DNA from: Dipylidium caninum
Taxonomy: Eukaryota; Platyhelminthes; Cestoda; Cyclophyllidea; Dipylidiidae
Length of the DNA stretch: 64,000 nt
Direction: 5' to 3'
Assembly (NCBI GenBank): GCA_017562135.1
Contig: QEYB01001046.1
Span: 558,001 to 622,000, forward strand
Below the pieces are notes generated by a model. That model was given only the letters and a program-made list of their open reading frames with translations, had not been told where the DNA came from and made no database searches. The stretch's first letter is position 1, and the number at the start of each line of letters is the position of its first letter. Both the position numbers and the translations under genes were made by a program. Of the stretch, positions 1 through 13,696 are shown piece by piece.

Positions 1-1369
1 AGCACACATCGCACAGCAGTGGTGCACATGTGGGATGCGCGTCAGCGGTGCAAATCCTCCTTTTCCCACACAGGCGCCGATGTGTCTCGGCCCCGAGGAG
101 GGCGGTGGCTATGGTGGGGTCGTGAAAATTCGACATTATGGTGCCTGGGCACGCCTTCTGTCATCGCCGCTCACGCACACTCTCACAGGCGTCCCGTCAA
201 CGCGGAGGCACGCTCCCTAGCACTCCGCCACCGGACGGGCACTTAGTCAACCAATTTCATTGCCCCATACATCGGGCAGAAGGTTGAAAGGACGGTTTAC
301 ATGAAGGACTCCTACTTGGTCAACACTTAACTCCTCAATTTCGGGTAAGACCGCTTTGGTAGGACAGCAGTCAGTCCTTGGACGGCGTTCAGCGACTTCC
401 TAGGGAGGTTTAGAGGTCCTCCGCTAACTATAGGCCAGACGGTATGAGAAGATTACTGGTCCCCATAGAACGAGGACGAAAGAGGAATGCTAACTCTCTG
501 CAGGTTGTGCTATCGAGGTGACGAAGCCAGACTCCAGAATAATTTGTGTGGGCGTTGTGCCGTGGTTGATTTTACATTAATACTTTATGGAAGAACAGAG
601 ATAGATGGACGGAGTGGAACTGAGTATTGCATTGAGGTGGGTCTCTGAAATTCCCGTGGCGGGATTGTTCGTGGTTTCAATGTATCGTGACAACACCACC
701 TTAAATTTGGGTGTCATTAGAAACTAGCAAATTCCTCCTAACTTCCTCTAAGCTCTTGACAAAATGTTCTCCGCTTAATATGCTTTCGGTTTTGACTGAA
801 GGAAGAAAAGTTGGTGACAGAGCATTAACGTCAGGAATAATCTCATAGTTCATTACCCCAACTTCGACCACAACTACAATTTCCACGAAATTATTTCTGG
901 CCACCGGTTACTGGTGAACGGAGGGGAGGAGTCGCGGTTTCTCCCCTTATCGTGGTTGCCGATGCCACTGATAGATCACGAGCACCGTTCCTGTGCTCAT
1001 CAGGATACCACGCGATTCGGTACCGAATCGACGTCAAACCGGCGTGGCCGCGCGACGTCCTGAACGCGCCGGTACAAGAGACACAAACGCGTTTTCCCAT
1101 CTGGGCGTCGTCATGTCATCGGCGATTGGGGGGACGGCGGAAGAGCCCCCGCCCCGGCCCACCATAATGACTCCTACCGCACCTACCACCTCTGAGTACG
1201 CACGCGCTGGGGGCCCACCCTGCTCGACAAAGACGGCGCAGACACGGTGGCGCCTACTGTGCGGTAGGCTGTCATCGTTGCATCCAATGCAAGCATGATG
1301 ATATATGCTAACCGCATCGGAGGCCTGTGGCTAATCAATTATGCATTTTTACCCGGCCTGATCCCCTTC

Positions 1370-1403
<34 letters not shown>

Positions 1404-4400
1404 CTTGTGCTTGTCGTGATGATGACGGATCCCCGTTCGCCATGCCCTACTCTGTGTGATTAAATGAAAACTGACAGACGTTAACTCGAAGGGATTTCTA
1501 TTACCTCCGTCTCCTCCCAGCTCCTCGCCACTCCACTAATGTTCTGGCCTCTCATTTCCACTCAGCAATTCTTTACAATTCAAGAAGTTAAAATTAAGCG
1601 CGCCTCCGTCAACTTTTCTCACACTCTCAATGATTGCATAATCTGTGCCCGCATTGAATGAAAGTCAGTGAAAAAATTTCTGCCCTCCACGACCATTTTT
1701 GTGAAGCACTTAGCAGGTCGAGGAGATGTAACTGACTGTTAGTGACCCGTTGAACGCAATTTGCTTCCAAGTTCATATTTAAAAAGCCCTGTTATTAAGT
1801 CATGCAAATTTCTTCGAAAAATCGCCTCTTGTTTGCTTCATATCTAATAGTGGGAAAAGAGGAAAATGGGTTGGGAAGATAACCAAATCTGCATATAAGT
1901 GATTCTAAAACACTTTTCAAATCGCCTGAAACTTAGGGTACTGACAACTGGTTTCTTTAATGAGTAAAACGCAAAGAGTAGGAGAATGGAAGATACTAAT
2001 ATACCGCTTGGAGCCACTTTTGATATCTGTTGATGAGAAATTACAGGAGTTGCCGTACTTGTGAGAGCCACCCCCAGCGGTTTCCAGGTAGAAACAAGAT
2101 TTTGTAATAGATGAACTTCTCTCCCCACTTAATTCTTTTGCAACGTTTGGACTTCCAACATCGAAAACAATCGGAAGTTGCTCATTTTCCCACTAGTTGA
2201 CACCGCTGTTTCTCAAATTGTGAACCGCGAATAAGACACAGTAATTATCATGGAAGGAGTGATTCCAACCCCTTTTATCCTTCTGTTCGGATACACTCCA
2301 GCATGATCCTGAACATTTTGTAGACTGATTAGGCAAACTAGACGGTTGAGAACCTTCTTCTCGAGCAGTTCGCGCTTTGCCACTTTTCCGCTCCCATGTC
2401 AGTACGGAGGCCGTGGAAATGGCGCTACCGGAGTGCGCGTAAATGCTTATTCCAAAGCGGCCGTCCCGCGGTCCCCCCGCCTCCACCCTTCCAGCCAGAG
2501 GCCGTGCCACCCACGACGCGAGACGTCCTAGAGGCCAGACAACCTGGCGCCCACGAACGCCATCTGCGCTTGCGCGGTCGGCCTGGGTCGTGTGAGCGGT
2601 GTGAACACTCACGTGCGTCCTCGCACACAGCATGATTTAGACTGGGGACCCGCCCCCCCCCTCCCCGTCAAGTACACAATTGGTGTCGTCCAAAGTGACA
2701 AAATACCGCCTGACCGCTACCGGAACCACGTCCCGTGGTTAATTCCTCTCGAGGACGCCGGCGGGGAATTTTGCACTTTTTGGGAGAAGTGAGCAGTAAC
2801 GCGCTCAGTATCATCCGAGTCGTGATTATTCGCCGCCTGTATCGCAGGTGGTTGTGGACACCTCACTAGGACCTCCGGTCGGTAATGACTGCTCTCCCGT
2901 CTGTCTCCAGTCTCGACACCTTCCACCTTGCGTCAGAAGAGGGTTTCAAGCCTGATCACAGTTGTTGATGAGGTCAACACCGTTGAGTGCGGATTTAGTT
3001 TACGCTTAGTGTACGAGTGAATGTAAATTGGGTACTTCTTAAGGTGCAATTACTCCATTAAGTATCCCTAACTGTGCGTTTAAATCGCCGAATAAAACAT
3101 GAGATAAAAAGCTGATTTTGCCTATGTAGAAATGCTTAAAAAATGCCTGTTTACTCGAAATCTCTAAGGAGGCTAGCATACATCAGATTTATTTTGTACT
3201 CAGTGGGGAGGAGGCCTGGTTCTTAGAAAGTCACCACGAGACAACTTCCATTGAAAGTGGCACCTCACTGAGACTGACTTCCTCCATGCTGACGCTAAGA
3301 GGTTCCTGGTTGAATTAAGCTATTTTGCTCACTTGTTTCAAGGAAAACTGATCACAAGACCTGACACTTCTTAGTGTATTCCCTCCTCAGCGAACTGAGG
3401 GATACGTTTCAATACACTGGAGATTAAATCGCGTCTTCGCATGTTTATTTCTCCGTTTCTCGGCGACCTACCTGCTACGACGCTTTGTAACTAGTCCGTC
3501 AGACCTCTTCAGTGGGCCAAGGAAGTGGTGCGAAACGTCGCCCTTCCAGGAGGGGCAGAGTAGCCTCCAGTCGCAGGGGTTCACGTAGGCGAAGCCATAG
3601 TGTGATATTTAACTGTCCACTTTAATTGGTTATGGCTGTCTTTTCCCTTAACTGCCACAACCTGTAGCACCCGGAGGAATGTGAAAGGTGACCATTGAAG
3701 TAAACAAATGATTTTCCTGTAGAATAATAAATGTTTGAGGCAATGTTTCGTCTGTCGAAGGATTCCGTTAAAGTAGATTTCAGCCCTGAAAGCAGGCAGT
3801 CTCACCTCCGCGAGATCCTGGGCACAGTTTTCTCACAGGGGAGTGAAAGACTCGGCATCTGGCGGTGGGAGGGTTTGCCTAGAGATATAACGCGCTCTCG
3901 GAACAAACCTGGACTGCTGAAAATGTTCTGGCAAGGGTGATCTGACACTCAGTAATTTCTCCTCCAATTCCTCCTCTCACCCCTGTCCCACGTCCCATCT
4001 CTTCCCCACAAAGGCCTGACAACAGCACATCAAAGCACTCGTTCGGAGGTTGTGGGTTTGTCTAATGAATTAATAATCATCGAACGGAAGACAGGTGAGA
4101 AGGGAGACCCAAAGCAGGGAGAGAATAGGGGTTAAGGGCCGGCGAGGGGACAGCATTTCTTATGCAAATCCACCCACCCCACACACATACACGAGCTCAA
4201 GATATCGCGGTAAAAATCTGGACGTGTGGAAGGGTGGTGCGTGGTTGTGTATGCGCTTTCATAGATGAACACACCCTTCTCGCTAGTATAAATCATTTAG
4301 CATCTCAAACAGGACGAAGAGATGATTCTGTCGTGGTGGTTAGAGTAGACGCGCTTACTCTTCCGACTAAAACCTTTACCAAGTAGCATCTCTCGTCCTT

Positions 4401-7400
4401 CGCATCAGAGGCCGATTACTTTGCCTCCTGGAGCTGTTACTACACTCCCAGCGTAACGCAAAAGCGTAATTTTATTATCACCACAAACGAGAGACTGAAA
4501 AGCCCTCCTTTCTGTTCTTCTTATCCTTGATAAGTGGGAAGGAAGTAAGGAGTTTGTTCACCACGTGCACCTGTAAAACACATCACTGAAACCTCAATGT
4601 TTGATGTCGAGGCGACTTGGCTGACCTCGAATTAATCACAAATTCCCGCCACTACGGGGCCGAGTAGACAAACCGCTTCTTGTTTGCACCAGGGGGCGCT
4701 GCAAGCACCGAACCCCAAATCGTACGCACTCGAAATATATCGGCCCATTACGCCTAATGTTTATGACATTTTAGGTCTGTGTTTGGACATCCACGTGGAG
4801 ACCGCTTAGCTACGATAAATGCTGAAAAAGGACTCTGTTTTACTCTTTCAATTTAGGCCGAATACTGAATGTTTGTCATTCTGCACAGGCACTAAAAGCT
4901 CTTTACAAAGGGTTGTCATCCTCACATTGCGGCATATGTCTTGAAGGAAACGGTGAGTGGATAAGAGGGAAATCATGACTTCTCTGTTCATCAACCGGCC
5001 ACCGATGGCATGCGCTCTAGTAAATGCAAAGTGTCTTCTAGTCCCCAGATTCTACATCCTCCGGGAATACAACGAGACTCAAATTCAAAGCCTGAGACTT
5101 TAGCCACTTATGCCGAATCAGAAATGTTGGTGAATGATTGTGCTTCTTCTACCCTTTTCCACATTTCCTCTGGTCTGAGAATCGGCAGGAAAGGTGGAGG
5201 GCGGGGCAAGGAGCACGAAGAGACTCGTCAATGATGTGAAGCAGCTGATCGGTTGAAATGTTAACACGGGTTTTCAGGGAATGACCGATCTCAACACGAC
5301 TACATTGCACGTCTTTCAGAGCTCAAGTTCTTGTGTTCTTGAGTATGGTTTGACCTCGTCTCTGCCACACAGTTAGTGCATGCCTGTCAGACCAGCTATT
5401 CAGAGCAGGAAAGCACAGCATACTGAAATGTGGACGTCAGACATGACTCTCCCTTAACTCATCTATACACCTTCTCCTGAAGGCAATCCCATTCCCATTC
5501 CCTGCAATCAGTCCTATACACTGCTGCAGGCAAACATTACTGGGACGAGTTGATAGAAGATGGCACACTCGCTACCTTAATCCACTTTGTTTCTCCTGCG
5601 TAAAAGGGCTATTTGTGGATAGCTCTGGCCACATTAATTAGTAGCCTAAACCACAGGCCGGTGTGAATGTAAGTGAAACGACTTTTTGAGTGGCGAATGC
5701 GTACGTACAACCGCCTCAGACAGTATTTTACCATCGATTAAGGGAGAAGTGATAGGAGAGCAGGGCAGAGCGCCGGGGGAGGAGGGCGGAGCGAGAGGAG
5801 ACGAGGACCAAGGGAGTGAGTCGGAGGTGAGAAGAGGGCGGTCGCAACTCCATCTCCCTCAGCGCCTTGGTAAACAAGCCCTCTAACTAATGCGCCCTAA
5901 TTGAAACTGCCATATTCGCCTTATGGGTGCTTTTGCGTGTCGTTAGAAGAAGGCGAAGCATTTTGTATATTAATGATGAGGAAGGAGGGCAGAGGCGGAC
6001 AGAATGCATTATTTAAGTGGCCGCCACCCCTCGGCCACGTATAAAATGGCCACCGCAAGTGCACACGTGTTTTTTGGGTGGTTGAGGAAAAAAGGTAATG
6101 CCTTTTTCCAACTGGCCACTACCGCCCCGACTATTAATTCACTCTGTAAAATGGTATAAGCACTCGAGTCCATTCAATTTTCCTCTTCGTCTAGACCGAA
6201 GTGGGTTAGTTCAAACCCTCTCCTATAATATGAGTTTGCCATGGCTTTCACCGTTAAATTAAGGTGTGTTGACAGAAATGTTTAACTATGGTCGCCTTCG
6301 GCCCTCGTCAGGACTCCTATGATTCCTCCTGGAAAGCAAGAAGTCGTACCGAGTAAACCTCGTGGTACATGAGTAATACGCGACTATGTGGACAAAGGTT
6401 GTCTCGAAGTCCTTTTCTTCACTATCACAAATGTTAAGAATCGCCATGGTCTTACAAAAATTGGGTCCACCCTACCTAAAACGATTAGAACCCATTTCGT
6501 CTTCACTCATGCATGCAAAGAGCACATCGACGGGAATAATGCACGTGGCTTGACAATCATAAACAGGCACCATGCTCGCATTTCTAAACTTTGGTCACAT
6601 CGCCTTCAGGGATGAAGACACTTACCTTCTGCATCACACTTTGTGTGTTTGGTCTCCAGTTTTCTTTTACTATCTAAATTCATTGCCTAACTGGTTCTAG
6701 AACGCCCTATTAGAAGCCGTTGGACGCTCCCTGGAGGCTAATGTGGAAACATTTCGGATACAGAGGACGCTGATGATGTGAGTCTATTGAGCACAGGTAA
6801 AACATCAAGAAGGCCACTGGGACATAGTACTTCTGTTGGGGGTAGCTGGATGACATTCAACCAGATTTTGAGCTGACATTATTACCTACTGTGCTGTTGC
6901 CTTAGTAATTAGGCTTCTGTTCTTTTACTTGAGGCACTTCAGGCCCACAGGTGCCTCCTAATAGCGGATGGCTCAACCGAAACATGGGTACTCCTAAATT
7001 GTCGCATTAGTCTGTATTGAGGGCCCATTTCTCTTCTCCCATTCGTTACACCACAGTAAAGGCATAGAACGCTACCCCTTTTACAAAGGATTAGCTCCTT
7101 AGCGGTGGAAAGAACGGTTGTGGGGGACGCCGGCTGGACTTGAATGTGGACAGACCGTAGAACAAAGTGTGAGCATGTTTGAGCATATTTGACTACGTGT
7201 ACACGTGCAAAATGAAGGTGAGGCGAGGAGGGTTGCGATTGGAAGGCAATCCTATCTTCTTCCCTCGTTTCGGTCTCATCACCACTGAAAAGAAAGTGTG
7301 TATTTGTAAGGCTAATTCGTCCACTTATTTGCGACTGCGAAGGAGTTGCAATTCCACTGAAAGAACGACAATACGCATTTAATAGATTTCCAACAAATGA

Positions 7401-9888
7401 ACGCTAGTCTTCCTTAGAAAATGTGGTGTCTGTGGCAGTAAGGAACGAACTTCCTTAACTTTCACATGTCAGCCTTCACTCGCAGCCTACACCACAGGCG
7501 CCCTCTTGCGCAATTTCAACTGAGTGACCAACTCAGATCAACTTTCAAACGTTGTTTCGAGGTGTCAGACTTGAACTGAACGCCGCACATCATTTGTTTG
7601 AGATTCCGGTTACAGTCTCAGGCTATTTCAATAGACAAATGCCATATCTGTGAGAGTTCAACTTCACCTCGTTTCAGGAGGTCCACAAGGCCAATTGGGC
7701 GACCCCGTCGAATTCGTCAAACTAGCAGCGTTTTCTACTCAAGTAGACATCAGTAAGGGTGATTTCCACCAACTGCACAGGGCACACACGTAAATGTTCG
7801 TGTTAAATCCTCTTCGCGTGACGAAGTTCACAAATCATGTACTGTGGTCAATGCAACCTCCGTCCAGACCTGTAAATCTCCCTTTTTCTCTGGATGAAGT
7901 CTCAATACAGGGTCGAAAACTTCTCAAAATATGTAGACCTTTTAACTTTAATTGTCCCAATCGGGGATAGGTTGCCCGGCAGGGCAGAGGACTACCCGGA
8001 ATATGAAGGGGAAATTTGCGGGGCTTTTGATGAGGCTTTAGAATGCAATTTTTACTGCTACATCTTCACTCGAGACATGGGAAATTAGTGTCACCTTAGG
8101 AGTGCGTCGCCCACCAGAATGTGGATTTTGCGTGAATTGACGACAGGCGTGTCATTTCGCTTGTCTCTACTCCTACATATTTTTAGTTTCACAACGCCAA
8201 CGGGCGACATGACGGTAGTTTACAAATGTCAGGTGCACTCGCTGGGTTATGATTAAGTCGAAGAAGGGGATAGGAGGCAAGATAAAGTGGGAGGGAGAAA
8301 CGGATGCCTTCCACTTTAACTCCGGTTCTTTTGAGTGCTCCAAGTCTAGAAATATGTCTCGCTAACGCATGCCGTATGGGAATAATAAGTAATGGACGAG
8401 GATGTCAAAACCGAAGCTCTTCTCGTGATTATTATTTACTGGATGGTCTCAGTGAAACATTTTTATGCCAGCGTAAGTAACTCAGCAAGACCTGAAGTCG
8501 AAAGCAAGAAAAAGTGCCGCTATTGTTGCCGCATACCGATGAGGCGAGTCTCTTCTCCCTCAAACAGTTGGCTCATGAGACTGGCCAAGTGGCTGGAGCG
8601 CCTGCGAAGGTTGAGCACCATTTTAACGGGGAACAGCAAACTGTCAGTGTCTGCGATAACCGTTCCTCCCTCCCTTTCAACCCGACAACGCGCCAGTCAT
8701 CTGTCCGAGCATTCGGTCCAAGGAGCGAGTCCCTTTTACCGCGTATTGAAAGGGCAGAAGAATGAAAGCTTTCAACGTGGGTCGAACGGCGAGTATAACA
8801 CAATAAAGCCGTTTTGCAAGTGTCTTAAAAAAGTTATCACGCACTCTTAGGTATGAAGTTGCGTTGGAGCACTTGTAAACGACCTGCGATGGTCATGATA
8901 CATGGACGGAAAAATTAGATGTTGCGATGCTTGGGCGGAGGAGATGACTTCCCCAGTCAAAAATGATCGGGAGTGGGGTGCAGCACCCATCCTAGAAGGG
9001 TAAGCAAACTGCGCCACGTCGATTCTCGCCAACGGATGTGGGCATACAGAGATGAAGTTCGCCGAGCAGATGTGATCACCGAGAAGGTTGGACATGAGAT
9101 TGTGATCAAAGGCATTTACTTCCATTACTCTAGCTTTAACTACTCCCTCCTTTTCCAAGCTTCGGCCGCCTTGTAGTTAAACAAAGGTTTCCCTTACAAA
9201 ACGAATTATTTGCGATGACAGGACCAGATGGCCATCAACGCTCTAGGAAGCCCTGCGCCATCGGCGTCAGTTGATTCGAAGTCTATTCACATACACAGCA
9301 AGTTGATGTTGGACATGTTCTGCAACGCAATTATCTCCCCAACCCCTGTTTGTGCCGCGGAGGGGGCGGAAGGGGTTCATGGCGAATAGCGTATTCTAAA
9401 ACTCATAGGCTTGCCAAGGCATTTCTCAACTTCTAGATATAAAATTCCCGTTTCAACCTAATGTCTAGGACTTACCGCCATGAAAATGCAAGTAAGGCTC
9501 AGAGCAACATAAGTTCCGCAATATCCGAGAATAGATCAAAGCCTTGAAATGGAAGCAAACCACTTTGTTGTAGCAACTGCAAAGTAAGACCAACCCCTTC
9601 CCCTGGAAGGCGTTTTGCGAGTAAGGAGAAAGACCAGGGATACAGGATAAGTTGAACCGATTATTCTCATAATTAAGCGCGTGCATACACGTAGGCACAC
9701 ACAGACAGACAAGCCTGATTAAGACCGTAGAATAAAAAGAAGGGGAGAAGCAAATACTAATAATGCCTAGAGGATGGTAAAATAAAAGGGAGTAAATCAA
9801 GTAGACCAAAATGCCTCCTCCAAGTTGTGTGGAAGTGAGATTGTCATGCGTGGTCAGCAATGGTCTGCATAGAATGTATGAAACGTGG
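1..9888. other. No supportable gene
   Basis: I see no open frame here with recognisable domains, consistent splice sites or phase-matched neighbours. There is a (TG)n microsatellite near 1.38 kb, a GC-rich patch around 2.39-2.64 kb and a TATA-like string at 6039-6049, but nothing downstream of them supports a gene. The stretch lies 3' of the minus-strand PTB-SH2 gene and may contain its 3' UTR and intergenic DNA. Confidence 0.4.
1373..1400. repeat. (TG)14 microsatellite
   Basis: A perfect run of TG dinucleotides, 28 bp long, in a gene-free part of the window. Confidence 0.95.
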
Positions 9889-12800
9889 TCACCGAATTCT
9901 GGCTGGCGGAGGAGGAGGGGGATGTCGCCGATGCTTGTGGCGATCATCGGGTAGATTGAGATCAGCCAGGAGAGAGGAAAACTCTGACAACTGCTGATAC
10001 TCGGAATGGGAAGGAGGTGGTGGCGGTGGTGAGGTAAGCGGACTTGGCTCCCCGCCACCGATGGAGATGGGTCGAAAGGCAAAGGCGTCGGGAGCCTGCT
10101 CGAAATGCGGAGGGTGGGCGGCAGCCCCACCATGTAGGAAAGCAGTGGGATTTGAGGCTGATTGCGGAGCATCGAGGAGGGGACAGGGGAGCATTTCCGG
10201 CATGACAGTGAGGTGAAGGATGAGGCAAGACAGTGAGGGCCACTCCTTCTCTAGGCCCTTGAGGCGGACACCGGTAGCAGTGCGTTGGATCAGGTAGTGA
10301 TTTATCAGTCCGCCACCACCGCCGCTGCCCGCACTGGTGCTGCCCAGGGAGGTACGGGGTGGGATACCAGCCGAGAGGCACCGATCAGCCGCGGCGGCGA
10401 TATGCGAATGCCCTGCTTCACCTCCAGTGACACGTACCGAGAGAGCGTAGCAGTTGGAGTGGGTGCCGCTGTCGCGTACTATGAAACTCCCAGGCTAAAT
10501 AAAATAGACAAATGGGGAGTACGCAATTAACAAGTGTACGTATTTTGTGGCGGAATGGTCAGTGAATTGGGACACATTTCATACGAGTCATTCCGAATTT
10601 TAAACAAGAAAACAAGTTAAAGGGTATTTTGCACTCAACAACCGCTCAAAAAGTGACGCACCGCCTTTGTTTCGGCAGTTTTTCTGAACTTACCCATGTT
10701 TTGTGGAAGCTCGGTTTCTCAGAGCCCAATTTTTGAAGTCATTTTCACCCAAAAGTGGCAAAAATCCCTCAACGACTCGCAAACTAACACCTGTCAGTTT
10801 GGTCCACAAGATGAGGAATTTTGGAGTAAGCAGGAGCTCTCAACCAGCGATAGGAGGAGGTAGAAGATTCGACAAAATACAGCAGTGAAAATATGGGCGA
10901 GAAGAAGCACCATGAATGGAGTGGGAAGCCGTTTTACTGAGATGCGCTAATTTGTCTACTCTCACCGCGGTTGCCCTGGGGAAAGCAAAATGCCTGGAGT
11001 AATTTACATCCTCAATAATGACACCCGACTACATGTGAAGTAATATAGTGGATTGGGTACCGAGGATGAAATATTTTCCGACAATAAATAAATCATTTTG
11101 GGGCACAAATGACCAGAAACTCTCCATGGACAGGGTGTAGTACCATTAGGAAGTGAGACTCTGACTCAAATAAAGCGACACTGGCACGATGGGTATTTGC
11201 GGGGGGAATCAGTTCAATTTTCACTCCTGACTTGTCGAAGAGTCGGAATAGTATTTTGAAGAGTTTCCAGACAGCAGGTCGCACTCCCGTCACTAGTATC
11301 AAAAATCGCGTAGCATAGTAATTTGGATTTGTAGGAAATAACCATGGGGCGCGACACGGTATCATTTAGTGATTCACGCCAGTTGGACGGGGCAGACCCC
11401 ACTTTAAGATTTAAGCATCCAAGAAATTAAAGGTAACAAGGAACTTGGAAAATTGGGTAAAGCAGGAAGTAAAGATCGAGTTTTCGGGGAGATCAGACGT
11501 TGCCTCGAGCGGAACCATTGTCAGGAATGGGTACTTAATGAACATCCATTTTGTCCAGAATAAAATTTACAACATTGAATTAAACAGCTTCTTTGAAAAG
11601 TTGACGAAAGACAGGTCCTGCTCTTAATTTGATTGGTATTCAAGCAGATGAATTGTTTCGAGTAGCACATTAAGCCCAATCAGATGGAAAATGCAGTAGA
11701 ACCTCCAAATCCCCTCTCGCAAAGGAATGAATATACGTAATTTAAGTCGTATTGCGTCTTGACTAAAAGAGGACAGTCAGGCTTAAAGCACCCTAAAGTG
11801 CGAAATGGACAAAAAACAGATGTAAAGAAAGATAACCAGGGCCTCACTAATCCAGCCGAAGGCAAATATGTCGAGAATTAAGCCATCGCACTCGGGCGGC
11901 TGAGTTGAGGTGCCAACTCAAGCGAAAATCCCTTCAATGATGGCGTAAGCTTTTCTCTGGCATGGATGTCTGCTCGACCAGTTCCTACACTCTGTATAGA
12001 CCAAAAACCATTAAAAGAGGGAAGAAATCACTGAGCCGAGCAATTGAGAGGATCATATCGCCAGCATCGTGAGCAAGCGTCTACGTCGGAGTACGATGAA
12101 ATCCGACTTAGATGGGGAGCTTCACACAGTACTAAAAGGGCTAAAAAGGGACTGCAAAGTTCGCAATGCACCCAACACGCTTGGAGACAGGCGGGAAGTA
12201 AGGTATTAGTGTGTGCTGCATGCCCCAATAAACTTAGGGTGTATTTTGGACGTTGTTTTAAAAAATATCACACGGAAACTAATTATCAAGCACAATATTT
12301 ATCCATATTGATGTTTCTTCCATACAACAATTAGTGAGTTGGTGAAGTTTTGTCATTTGTAAAAGTTTGCTTGAATATAAATGATTTTAAAGTACTTGTA
12401 AAATATTTTCCCAAACTGACCAAAATCGTCTTGAGTCGCTGATTCGCGCAAGCGAAAAAGACCTCGAGTACTCGGGGTTAAGTGAGTTCAACGCGGAGTT
12501 CAACAAACGCTCAGTTATTAGCCTTATAGCCCTTGTGCTTACAATATTTGGGTTCGGAAGACTGCGGAGGCGAGAGACAGAGAGAGGGAGTTGATTCGCC
12601 CAGGGATAAAAGCCTGCGGATGTATGAGAGAGTACTTTTGACTTATAAATTTGGCGAATTGACCAATTTATAGACATGAAAAGTGCCACATATTCCGTGT
12701 ACCCGACGGAAAATTTCTGCTGGCTAGTGGCGTAGCAAATGTTGCAAGCTGCCCAGACTAACCCCAAAACAAGACCACTGGAATTTATCAAGACAACCGT

Positions 12801-13696
12801 GCAATAGAATGAAGTAACAAAAAAAGGATCATAAATAAAAATACGAACAAGATAACTAGGTGTTTTAATATACTCCTTCATCTCAATTTACAGGGAAAGA
12901 ACCTGGGGATGAAGCCTTACAGCAAGAAAACATTACAAGAGGTAACAGACAATTGTGTCGCATATTTGCTGCAGTAAAGGTCTGAATGTCTTCGCGTTAA
13001 ATCGTGATCGTCCATGTCGCAGCCGATATGCACACCTTGTGCACAAGCCTTTCATCGAAAAAAAAAACGTCTCCGTGAGATAAGCATATCTCATTAGTTA
13101 AGTCCACCGCCAAAATGAAGGTGCAGGACACGCTGGAAATCTGAAGCTCTCCTTAACAAGCATCCATTTTAAAATTTCAATGCATTATTCAGAGCAACAG
13201 GTAGACCATAAAATCAATCCAAGAATCGTATTTTATGACCAAATTTTCGTACTACTAGGGCGGTAGAATGATTTCTAACAGAGCTCCAGTTAATTTATGA
13301 ATTGTACCGCTGCAAAATAGAAAAAGCAGACGAGAATACTTTCTAACACAGAGGATTAAGCAGCTTCGCTCAGAAAGGTAGCCACTCGGGCCTGGAAAGT
13401 CTTTAGGCCACACATAAGTTTAACTTACAGGTTGCCGAGACAGTATATCCAGAGCCAACTCCCGGGGTATGTGGGGCTGATACCAAGGCGCAGATACGGG
13501 TGGACCAACATGATGTGTGGCAGTGACCCCACCGGCGGAAGTTTTAAGACTGCCCGCACCACCATCGCTACTGCAACTACCTGAAGCAGAGGCTGCGTCG
13601 GTGGTTACCGCCTGACGTCGTCGCAGACCTATGCAGGGCTGACCGTGCTGACTCTCAGAAGCCTGGTCGTAAGCGTTCGCCGAAGAGGCTGACGGG
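9889..13696 (-). other. SH2-domain exons of the SH2D5-like gene
   Basis: The exon 13429-13696 ends with the SH2 start, APWYQPHIPRELALDIL. The exon 9889-10494 opens in phase with PGSFIVRDS, the FLVRES-type strand carrying the phosphotyrosine-binding Arg, followed by YALSVRV. It then has a Gly/Ser/Ala-rich insert of about 35 residues, the INHYLIQRT strand, KGLEKEWPSLSCLI and MPEMLPCPL, the usual SH2 end. After the domain the protein continues for about 90 residues, rich in Pro, Ser and His, to a TGA at 9889. A weak GT donor overlaps this stop, so one more exon is possible. Confidence 0.82.

Noticed and set aside
6039..6049. TATA-box-like string
   Set aside because: No open frame or exon follows at a suitable distance; a single short motif is not evidence of a promoter.
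6140..6215. tRNA-like A-box/B-box pair
   Set aside because: A B-box-like GTTCAAACC is present, but no acceptor stem or cloverleaf can be formed around it.
3731..9158. Several 60-150 codon open frames on both strands
   Set aside because: No recognisable domains, start context, splice structure or phase-matched partners; consistent with chance in a gene-poor region.
9465..10172. 235-codon minus-strand open frame
   Set aside because: A different frame from the SH2 exon 9889-10494, whose frame carries the SH2 motifs and joins its neighbour in phase.
12387..12881. 164-codon minus-strand open frame in an intron
   Set aside because: No recognised domain, no fitting phase with neighbouring exons; probably chance in intron sequence.
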